The notes beneath the pieces were generated by a model. That model saw only the letters and a list, made by a program, of their open reading frames with translations, did not search any database and was not told the origin of the DNA. Position numbers and translations under genes: made by a program. A stretch of 64,000 nucleotides of DNA from contig JABANP010000249.1 in assembly GCA_013115135.1 (NCBI GenBank), positions 7,501-71,500 of the forward strand, written 5' to 3'. Each line of letters begins with the position of its first letter. The first letter of the stretch is position 1. This stretch comes from Perkinsus olseni (taxonomy: Eukaryota > Perkinsozoa > Perkinsida > Perkinsidae). This document shows, piece after piece, positions 56,803-64,000 of this stretch.

Positions 56803-58668
56803 ATGTCAAGAAGAAGTCCTCGTCTCAACGACCCCGTCAACGTACCTGTCCCTAATGACCCCGTCAATGACTCTACTCCAGAAGGCAGTCAGATACCTCC
56901 ACCCCAAGCTTCGGTTCAACATTTGGTCAACAACGACCCCGCCAACAACAGCCTCGCAGGCCAGACGTCTACCTCCACTAGTACGCCACCTCAAGAGACC
57001 ACTGGTAACACTAATGCCACCTTACCGGCCACCAACCCCACGGGCCAGACGTCTACCTCCTCCAGTACGCCACCTCAAGAGACCACTGGTAACACTAATG
57101 CCACCTTACCTGCCACCAACCCCGCAGGCCAGACGTCTACCTCCTCCAGTGCGCCACCTCAAGAGACCGCTGGTAACACTAATCCCATTTTACCTGCTAC
57201 GGTCAACCTCCCCCACACGTCTATCACGGCTACCTCTCCAGCTGTAGTACCACCAAACCCCGCCGTCGGTCCACCTACTGACACTGCTAGTGGTGACCAA
57301 CCGACCGGTTCTGGGTCGTCGAGCCCGAGAGTTAACCTGGTCGACTATACTTCGTATTATCATCATTATGAAGATACATCGAGATACCATAATTCCGACA
57401 ATGACTGGTACTACTCACATGGTTGGAAGAAGAAAGGTACCCGTAGTGACGTTAAGAAGATCTACAATGATGTGGCCTGGATGAAGCACGTCCTTGGTCA
57501 GCCTTGGAAGGGCTCTGGTGACTCTTGCAGCCTCCTGGAGTTCCGCAACAAACTCACCTGCTCGGCGGAGTACAAATGGGCTGATCCGTGCTCTCGCTAT
57601 TTTATCCTCAAGCACAACTTATCGGAGTCCATCCAACGGCTCTTGGATGGGTACGAGGCCGACAATGAGGTTGACATGGCAAGGTTCTCCGACCCTTTGG
57701 GCTCGGATTCTCCTTACTGGCTGGAATGCTCTGAGCAAGTCTGGTCCTTTTTGGAGAGAACCTATGCGGGATTGGACGGAGACCGGTTGGAGGAGCGCTG
57801 GTCTTCACAATGGTTGTCGAAAGGGTCTACCTGGTTGGAGTTTTACTCTACCTTCGATAGCGTCGGCAGGCAGTTGGCTAAGTCGAGAGGGATAGAGCGC
57901 TTGTCGGACCAGGAGCAGAGATGCAGACTGTATCAAGCTTTACCTCACGCCTGTCAAGTTTATCTAAACGAGAGAGGTTACCGTCAGGTTGGTTCTATGC
58001 CCTTCCCTAAGATGATCGAGTGTGTTCAAGCATGGTGCGAGACTCACTGGGATCACAAACAAGTCAAGGTTACGGCTCTCTCCACTGACACTAAGGAACG
58101 GTGGAATGGTTACGAAGATCGCTCCAACTACTCTAAAGACATTGGTGGTAACATCTCAACTGGTGCCCTACCTGAGAAGCGAGGATATCGCAAGTTCTCT
58201 CCGAGGAGTCAACGCCTTCGAGAAGACGCCAAGATCCTCGCTGACGACTACAACAAGTCAGTGCTAGCTGCCAAGTGTGGAAGGTGCTTGAGTAGTGAAG
58301 GAGGTCACACCGCCATTTCCTGTTGTCAACAACTTGATCGCCCTGAGATCCGCTGTCCGTTCTGCGGATTGAAGCACTCTGACTATCAACTATGCCCCCA
58401 AGACTTCGACACCTACGGGAAGGATTGTGGCCGGTGCGGAAGGCGTCACCATGGACCTTGGGCCTGTAAAGCTCCGACGCCCTCTTCGCGGGTTATCTCT
58501 GCCGTCAGCCTAAGTCCTATGTCCGTGGAAGACCCGGTCCTCACAGTCACCCTCGGTCGGTCTACTACCCCCTATCAGGCCCTCGTGGACACCGGTGCCC
58601 AGATATCCGTTCTCTCGTCTTCGGTGCTGAAGGACTTGGGGTTGGTAGACCTTCAACCTACCCCCTGA
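56803..58668 (+). CDS. Retrotransposon Gag with protease N-terminus
   Basis: The 621-residue product begins MSRRSPRLNDPV. Residues ~53-136 hold three ~28-residue Ser/Thr/Pro-rich repeats (DNA period 84 bases from 56959). A folded capsid-like region (about 170-470) follows, with Trp-rich text such as WMKHVLGQPWKGSGD. Near the end are zinc-binding motifs: CGRCLSSEGGHTAISC and CPFCGLKHSDYQLC, then CGRCGRRHHGPWAC, the last fitting the C-x2-C-x4-H-x4-C zinc knuckle. The frame ends in the aspartic-protease active site (LVDTGAQISVLS) 30 residues before a TGA. The protease then continues in another frame, suggesting a frameshift at the C-run near 58,660. Confidence 0.9.
   Translation: MSRRSPRLNDPVNVPVPNDPVNDSTPEGSQIPPPQASVQHLVNNDPANNSLAGQTSTSTSTPPQETTGNTNATLPATNPTGQTSTSSSTPPQETTGNTNATLPATNPAGQTSTSSSAPPQETAGNTNPILPATVNLPHTSITATSPAVVPPNPAVGPPTDTASGDQPTGSGSSSPRVNLVDYTSYYHHYEDTSRYHNSDNDWYYSHGWKKKGTRSDVKKIYNDVAWMKHVLGQPWKGSGDSCSLLEFRNKLTCSAEYKWADPCSRYFILKHNLSESIQRLLDGYEADNEVDMARFSDPLGSDSPYWLECSEQVWSFLERTYAGLDGDRLEERWSSQWLSKGSTWLEFYSTFDSVGRQLAKSRGIERLSDQEQRCRLYQALPHACQVYLNERGYRQVGSMPFPKMIECVQAWCETHWDHKQVKVTALSTDTKERWNGYEDRSNYSKDIGGNISTGALPEKRGYRKFSPRSQRLREDAKILADDYNKSVLAAKCGRCLSSEGGHTAISCCQQLDRPEIRCPFCGLKHSDYQLCPQDFDTYGKDCGRCGRRHHGPWACKAPTPSSRVISAVSLSPMSVEDPVLTVTLGRSTTPYQALVDTGAQISVLSSSVLKDLGLVDLQPTP
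56959..57210 (+). repeat. Three 84-bp tandem repeats within gag
   Basis: Repeats start at 56959, 57043 and 57127 (GGCCAGACGTCTACCTCC), each encoding ~28 residues of GQTSTS.STPPQETTGNT type. The outer copy carries the same array at 63162-63413. Confidence 0.85.
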
Positions 58669-59297
58669 CCCTCACCACGGCCGACTGGTCTCGTCCTTCC
58701 GTCAAGGGCATTATCAAGAATTTGCCGGTGTATCTACCTCAAGGACGGGTGGTGTATCTAGACTTTCTAGTCTCCGCACAGGACCTGACTCGGCAGGTCA
58801 TCCTGAGTGCGTCCTTCCTGCGTGAGCTAGATGCGGTGTGGTTGGTTGGCAAGAGTCGGCTCATCTTCGAGGCAGGAGCGAACGGTATCACTCAGCAACT
58901 ATACAATCTTGGGAGACCTACGTCTAGCAGCAAACCGGTGGACCCTGCCCTGCAAGGTGTAGTCGAGCTCTGCAACTTAGCCCTCAGCACCACGGCCGAA
59001 TCTACTTCCACCCCCGTACTTCCTGATGACTTGGCCACTGACATCGTGACTTCCCAGTTTCCCTCCGACCAGTCCAAGGAACTAACCGCGGGTGCTGTGG
59101 TGCCTTCTGTGATCCCTACCCACGAGGGGCACGACTCTGACGACTTCACCTGGGATCTCGCCCCTCCGACGCCCAGATCTAAATTGGGTCGTTTCGTCTT
59201 GCACGTCCCATGGAAAGGGGATGACAGGCCCACTGGCGGTTATAACTCTACTGCGGCTCGAAGGGCCTTTTTCTACGGACGCTCGCCTCTCCGCTAG
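58669..59297 (+). pseudogene. Retrotransposon protease C-terminal and linker fragment, frame-shifted
   Basis: The frame one base back from gag continues the protease (VYLPQGRVVYLDFLV, then VILSASFLRELDAVWLVG) and a Ser/Thr/Asp-rich linker. It stops at 59297 where the RT frame has already begun. No in-frame start links it to gag, so expression would need a programmed shift or the copy is damaged. Confidence 0.75.
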
Positions 59298-60171
59298 CGA
59301 GAGGAGTGACTACCTTGAAGTTGTCAGGGGCTTGGTCGAGGAAGGGTTCGTCGTGCCTGCCGATGAGGACGTGGTCAGCTACCTGCCGTGCTTCCCCGTT
59401 ATCCGTAAACAGGCGAAGTCAACCAAGGTGAGGTTGGTGGTCGACCCTTCCGAGGTCCTTAACGACCTCTGCAGAACCGGAGGCCCGCCTTCCGACAAGT
59501 ACTTTCCGACGACTTTGCTTTGGAACTTGCACATGATGAGGACTGGGAAGCACGTCGTGTTCGGCGACCTCACTAAGGCCTTCCACTGTATCGCCTTAAG
59601 GCACGAGGACACCCGCTACTTCGGCATGTACATCGCCGTTGGCAGTCAATTGTCTCCGGTCCGGTGGGTGGTCATGAACTTCGGGGGCAACTTCGCCCCG
59701 TCGGCGCTGGTGCAGAGTCTACAGAGCTCCGTTGTCTTCATGGACTATGATGATGGGTTCATTACACGAGAAGAAGCCGTGAACTTTGACTCGGTTGTCT
59801 CGCAACTTATCGACTGTTATGACGGCCTCAAGGTCGCCCTTCACAAGACTCTAGGGCCCGACGACTCGCACAAGAGCACTGTGGCCACGGACTATCAGGA
59901 GCCCGTGTCCAGCCATGTTGGTATCTACGTTGACGACACCCACGCTAGGGGTGAAACCAAGGAAGAGGCGCTGTACTACGCTGACCGTCTTGACTCCGGC
60001 TTGGCTTCGCATGGGTTTGGCTCCAATGCGATTAAGAGACTACTCTCCTGGGCTCATGATCCTTCTACTTACCTTGGGTACTTGTACTCCCACGACTCCC
60101 CTGTCCGTCATCTACGAGCCGGCCGAAGGTCTGTTGTCTTCGAAGGGGTTATCTCGACGTCAGTGCTTTAA
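59221..60171 (+). pseudogene. Reverse transcriptase fragment
   Basis: RT motifs are in order: VRLVVDPSEVLND, the palm strand FGDLTKAFHCIAL (first catalytic Asp), FGGNFAPSALVQ, and YVDDTHARGETKEEA (catalytic YVDD). The start overlaps the previous frame at a T-run near 59,270, and the end shifts frame near 60,100 before the RNase H part. The family is BEL/Pao-like. Catalytic residues are intact within the fragment. Confidence 0.85.
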
Positions 60172-61560
60172 GATCGCCATGGCCTTCTACGACCCGTTGG
60201 GACTCGGTGTGGAGTACGCTGTCGCTCTTCGAGCTATGGTTAGAGAAGCCTGCAGCAGTTCCGTCGGGTGGGACGATTTGGTCGAGTCTTCCCTCGCTGC
60301 TAAGCTGGTGACCCTAGCCATCGGAATCAAGGCGTCAGCTCCCACAACCACGTCGCGCCCGAGGTACGTTGACCTGTCGGTCATCCACTGTTTTTGTGAT
60401 GCTTCGGGAGATGCGTCATCGGTGTCCTTCTATGACGCCTCCTTCAACCGCATTTATGCGATGAGTCACTTGTGGACTGTGGCTCAACAGCGGTGGTCGA
60501 TACCAAAGAAGGAGTGTGTGAGCCTTTGTGATGCAGTACACTTGGTTTCTGAGTACGTTACCCAGGTGGCTAAGCTCTCTCGTCGAGACCTGTCAACGGT
60601 GGTTCAGAAGGTTTACTTCTACACGGACTCAGAGGTCTCCATCTACCGGTTGAGAAGAAAGGCATCAGGGCTCAGACTTAAGCTCATCACTCCCCTGGAG
60701 TCTCGCCGCCTCCAGGACACGGCCGAAGTTCTCCGTAAGTTGGTGGAGTCCAAAGTCGACCTACGTGTACTCCATGTGCCCGGTACCCTCAACCCCGCCG
60801 ATGCTGGAAGTCGTCCATTGACCTCTGGGGAGTTACCAGTCATCCCCTCTCCGGACGAGGTTAAGGAGGCCTCGAAGGCCGCGGTTATTGGGGATTTTAC
60901 CTATTTACCTACGTCGACTTCTCCCTTGTCGCCGACAGATCAGCCAGCCGAAGATGACTGCAGAGTTTGTGCCCCCATTGAAGTTGACACCCGCAATTCC
61001 GACCCTCGTGTACAAGACTTGGCTAACTTCTTCGACGAGTCTACCATCAAGGATCTTCAACAACGACATCTCAAGACTAGGGCTATCATTGCTACTTTGC
61101 GAGCTGGTCCGGACAACGAGAAGGCTCCTAACTTGCGGTGTTATTTTCTGGTCGACGGCGTGTTGCACTACACTGGTGTCACCAGTTTAGTCAACGACAG
61201 GACGAGGGCAGAGGTCTCCTTACCAGTGCTACCGGTTTGTAAGGAAGTCTTGACGCTGCTGCGAGATCTACATCACTCATTGGGGCATGTCTCAGCCAGC
61301 AAAGTTCTCAGCCTTTATCAAGCTCACTACTACACGCCGAAGATTAGAAGTCATCTCCGCCGCCTGGTAGCCCATTGCCGCCCTTGCCAGCTGTCCCGGT
61401 GCCGGAGAGCCTACCGCAGCAAGAATGCTGTAACTCGGCCTGTAGGTATGAGCTTTGACGTGGGTCAGGTCAGGGTCGTCGATTATCAAGGACCTCTCTA
61501 TGACCGAGGGGAGAAAAGGTGGGTCTTAACTCTCCCTCGACCCCGTGAGCTTCAACCTGG
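60100..61560 (+). pseudogene. RNase H and integrase N-terminal fragment
   Basis: After the shift, the frame carries FYDPLGLGVEYA (BEL/Pao-type connection), FCDASGDASSVSF and FYTDSEVSIYRL (RNase H acidic residues). VPGTLNPADAGSRPL follows. The integrase zinc-binding domain is LHHSLGH ... HCRPCQ (H-x4-H and C-x2-C), then the first catalytic Asp of the core in VVDYQGPLYDRG. The frame is lost near 61,545. Confidence 0.85.
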
Positions 61561-61814
61561 ACTACCGTGTGGTCGATGCCCCCAACATCGACAATACTCT
61601 GGACGCCTTGTCCCACAACTTCGCCACCATGGGCACCCCGTCTGTACTAGTGAGCGACCCTGGAGTGGTCTTCACCAGTGAGAAGTATCTGTCGTTCTGT
61701 CGCAAGTGGTCTGTGGCAAACTGCTGGTTACCTCGAGAGGCCAGGGAGCTATGGAGGGTTCCACGAGCGTTTTCATGGTTTGTTATTACAACAGATACGC
61801 TGTCGACTCCGTGA
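61545..61814 (+). pseudogene. Integrase core, middle fragment
   Basis: A third frame carries the second catalytic Asp in VLVSDPGVVFTSEKYL, but it shifts again within ~60 residues (about 61,720). The short length between shifts makes two separate indels likely. Confidence 0.75.
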
Positions 61815-62628
61815 AGAAGAAGGCAACCCCGATCCTACTCCCTTGGCGACTATCGTTGCGGATAGCGTTGGTGCCTTGAACAAGATCCCTCTAGATTCTC
61901 TTGGTGGCCTCTCGGCTCACGAGTTGCACTTTTGTCGACGTCCGAGGTATCCAGGAGCTCCCTCTTCTGATATTAACTACCAGGTGACTATTGACAAGTT
62001 GCAGCAGTGGCTACCCTCTGTATCGTTGACCGATCCCCAGAAGGAGTACCTAAGGGAAGACCTAAGGACTATGGCTGACGAGGTAGCTGCCAGGCGTTGT
62101 GACTCCATGAAGGATTTTTGGTTGTTGTGGCTCGAACGGTCCGACCGTATTCGTCAGAGGGTCTCCAAGCTACCGATGCCTAGAAGCCAACGTCTAGACC
62201 ACCAAGTCGGAGATCTGGTATGGAGGTTCCGTCGCGGGTCTATGAAACAGGCTTCCTCGTGGGTAGGGCCGTACAGGGTGACGGCAGCGTCTGACGCCGG
62301 TACGGTTTACTACCTGTCTACCCCGGAAGGTAAGCCTCTAAGATATTCAGAGACGTTCTTCAACCTCAAGCCCTATGTACCTTCTGAGGACTTCATCGAC
62401 TCCTACCAGGAATCTGAAGCTGCCGACGACGATATCCTTATGGCCGACCCCCACGAGGTTGCTGAGAACATGGTCAACCCTGATGCTGTTATCGACGAGG
62501 CTCCCTCAGTGCCTGCTGCTCCCGGGGAGGACGTCGCCCAGGAGCTTACTGACGATATCATTATTCAAGATTTACTGGATGAGCACCTCCTGGCCGAGAT
62601 CAGAGGAGCTGAGGATTATGATAATTGA
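61678..62628 (+). pseudogene. Integrase C-terminal fragment with SH3-like tail
   Basis: The last frame continues with the catalytic Glu in YGGFHERFHGLL, then NKIPLDSLGGLSAHELHF. A tail of chromo/SH3-like type (QVGDLVWRFRRGSM, SWVGPYRV, LRYSETFFNLKPYVP) follows, with an acidic C-terminus. Stop at 62626-62628. About 95 bases of U3-proximal sequence separate it from the 3' LTR. Confidence 0.85.
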
Positions 62629-62695
62629 TGAAGTATCCTTTCATTCATTTTCGTATATTCATGCATTTTTATTTTTACCCGCGCATGCCATGGGG

Positions 62696-62712
62696 TAGTA
62701 CCTCCGGTACTA
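62696..62712. other. 7-bp hairpin just before the 3' LTR
   Basis: TAGTACC and GGTACTA flank TCC, ending 10 bases before the 3' LTR where a polypurine tract would be expected. Only a short GGGG run (62692-62695) precedes it, so the plus-strand primer is unclear. Confidence 0.55.
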
Positions 62713-62722
62713 GGTTCTATGG

Positions 62723-63046
62723 TGTGTCGATCACCCCCTAAGGGAGATCGAGGTGGGCGAGCGCTCCTTACTTGTCTGTGACCGTCACAACCGTGACGTT
62801 TAGCTACGTCACGTATCTAGCCGTTTTATTGTGTCGCGCCTAGCGTGAGATACTATTGGTTAGAACTGTTGCTGTGAAGCAGATAGTTTTTTTAGAGCCC
62901 CCCGCTCGTGACTCTATACCCCCCGTCTACTCGTCTATTCCGTCATCGTCTCAAGACCGTCCCCGACTTTGAGTTCAGCAGTTCCGTCCGACAAGAAGCT
63001 ATAGTTATTTTGGCCTATCGATCAAGTCCCCTGCACGTACGACATA
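62723..63046 (+). repeat. 3' LTR of the inner retrotransposon
   Basis: The same 324 bases as the inner 5' LTR, ending ACGACATA, immediately followed by the ACCT duplication and resumed gag of the outer element. Confidence 0.9.
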
Positions 63047-64000
63047 ACCTGTCCCTAATGACCCCGTCAATGACTCTACTCCAGAAGGCAGTCAGATACC
63101 TCCACCCCAAGCTTCGGTTCAACATTTGGTCAACAACGACCCCGCCAACAACAGCCTCGCAGGCCAGACGTCTACCTCCACTAGTACGCCACCTCAAGAG
63201 ACCACTGGTAACACTAATGCCACCTTACCGGCCACCAACCCCACGGGCCAGACGTCTACCTCCTCCAGTACGCCACCTCAAGAGACCACTGGTAACACTA
63301 ATGCCACCTTACCTGCCACCAACCCCGCAGGCCAGACGTCTACCTCCTCCAGTGCGCCACCTCAAGAGACCGCTGGTAACACTAATCCCATTTTACCTGC
63401 TACGGTCAACCTCCCCCACACGTCTATCACGGCTACCTCTCCAGCTGTAGTACCACCAAACCCCGCCGTCGGTCCACCTACTGACACTGCTAGTGGTGAC
63501 CAACCGACCGGTTCTGGGTCGTCGAGCCCGAGAGTTAACCTGGTCGACTATACTTCGTATTATCATCATTATGAAGATACATCGAGATACCATAATTCCG
63601 ACAATGACTGGTACTACTCACATGGTTGGAAGAAGAAAGGTACCCGTAGTGACGTTAAGAAGATCTACAATGATGTGGCCTGGATGAAGCACGTCCTTGG
63701 TCAGCCTTGGAAGGGCTCTGGTGACTCTTGCAGCCTCCTGGAGTTCCGCAACAAACTCACCTGCTCGGCGGAGTACAAATGGGCTGATCCGTGCTCTCGC
63801 TATTTTATCCTCAAGCACAACTTATCGGAGTCCATCCAACGGCTCTTGGATGGGTACGAGGCCGACAATGAGGTTGACATGGCAAGGTTCTCCGACCCTT
63901 TGGGCTCGGATTCTCCTTACTGGCTGGAATGCTCTGAGCAAGTCTGGTCCTTTTTGGAGAGAACCTATGCGGGATTGGACGGAGACCGGTTGGAGGAGCG
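63047..64000 (+). pseudogene. Resumed gag of the outer retrotransposon, window-truncated
   Basis: Starts with ACCT (copy of the target site), then matches 56848 onward of the inner copy without visible differences, including the three 84-bp repeats and the Trp-rich capsid text. It lacks its own start because the first 15 codons lie on the far side of the insertion. Ends at the window edge. Confidence 0.85.

Larger units (their letters stand above)
56449..63046 (+). mobile_element. Inner BEL/Pao-type LTR retrotransposon
   Basis: A 6,598-base element with 324-base LTRs (56449-56772, 62723-63046) inserted in the gag of an identical sibling. It is flanked by ACCT at 56445-56448 and 63047-63050. 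The domain order is gag with zinc knuckles, aspartic protease, reverse transcriptase, RNase H, integrase and a C-terminal SH3-like tail. BEL/Pao affinity rests on YVDD with the post-RT YDPLGL segment, the NPADAGSR motif and the HHCC integrase. The pol part is broken by several frame changes, so this copy is probably not autonomous. Confidence 0.9.
56050..64000 (+). mobile_element. Outer BEL/Pao-type LTR retrotransposon, interrupted, runs off the window
   Basis: The LTR (56050-56373), leader and first 15 codons of gag (56404-56448) are followed by the inner element. Gag then resumes at 63047 and continues to the window end, corresponding base for base to 56844-57797 of the inner copy, without visible differences. 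The interruption after codon 15 disables its gag. Its pol region and 3' LTR are outside the window. Confidence 0.85.

Noticed and set aside
56050..56848. Simple 399-bp tandem duplication at the 5' end
   Set aside because: The period coincides exactly with LTR plus leader plus 15 gag codons, and the rest of gag follows the downstream LTR, so two elements explain it better than local duplication.
62723..63100. Third LTR copy that appears to have lost 71 bases including the primer site and gag start
   Set aside because: The missing bases are present at 56374-56448, on the other side of the inner element, and ACCT is duplicated at both junctions. It is a nested insertion, not a deletion.
1..64000. 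CRISPR arrays, rRNA genes, replication origins, bacterial operons
   Set aside because: No regularly spaced short direct repeats with unique spacers, no rRNA-like conserved text, and gene structure is eukaryotic throughout.

Overview
This window is nuclear DNA from an intron-rich eukaryote, most likely an alveolate protist. A Perkinsus-like relative of dinoflagellates is my inference, not something the sequence proves. The evidence is many short GT-AG introns (about 44-75 bases in the genes I could splice completely), intergenic gaps of a few hundred bases, standard stop codons, lysine/glycine 'KGKG' tracts, and a long run of genes on one strand. Eight genes were spliced base by base with every exon phase agreeing: IWS1, a Myb factor, a TMEM65-like protein, an IAP-type RING protein, an HOGA/DHDPS-family aldolase, two SET proteins, and a two-exon gene at 45.7-46.4 kb. 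Several others could be traced only in part.

Layout. 1-513: about 2.4 tandem copies of a ~213-bp repeat carrying a degenerate tRNA-Gly(UCC). 2.3-37.9 kb: almost everything recognisable is on the minus strand. In descending-coordinate order within each block, this includes an organelle-type helical-repeat protein, an unidentified helical/coiled-coil gene, two tiny genes, IWS1, Myb, TMEM65-like, RING, aldolase, an uncharacterised CxxC gene, a second RING gene, two tandem SET paralogues, an RCC1-repeat protein, a secreted/membrane Cys-rich protein, a multi-pass membrane protein, an RRM protein and several unidentified exon clusters. 38.0-44.0 kb: plus-strand genes, including an EF-hand protein and an intronless secreted protein resembling permuted papain-like (YiiX/NlpC-P60) hydrolases. 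44.7-49.3 kb: minus strand, with a dolichyldiphosphatase-like PAP2 enzyme, an unidentified protein and the Pol III factor BRF1. 49.6-51.35 kb: plus-strand cathepsin B-like protease. 51.9-54.75 kb: minus-strand KGKG-rich protein, a membrane exon and a third RING protein. 54.8-56.05 kb: simple repeats.

56,050 to the end: a nested pair of near-identical LTR retrotransposons of BEL/Pao type. The inner element (56,449-63,046) is flanked by a 4-bp duplication (ACCT) and sits inside the gag gene of an outer element whose 5' LTR starts at 56,050 and whose gag resumes at 63,047 and runs off the window. The inner copy has LTRs with no visible difference, yet its pol region is broken by several frame changes.

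Functionally the host genes are a mix: Pol II elongation (IWS1), Pol III initiation (BRF1), chromatin or transcription regulators (Myb, SET), ubiquitin-type RING proteins, mitochondrial proteins (TMEM65-like, helical-repeat), dolichol recycling, and secretory-route hydrolases. There is no sign of operons. Genes are simply packed closely, mostly in one direction.
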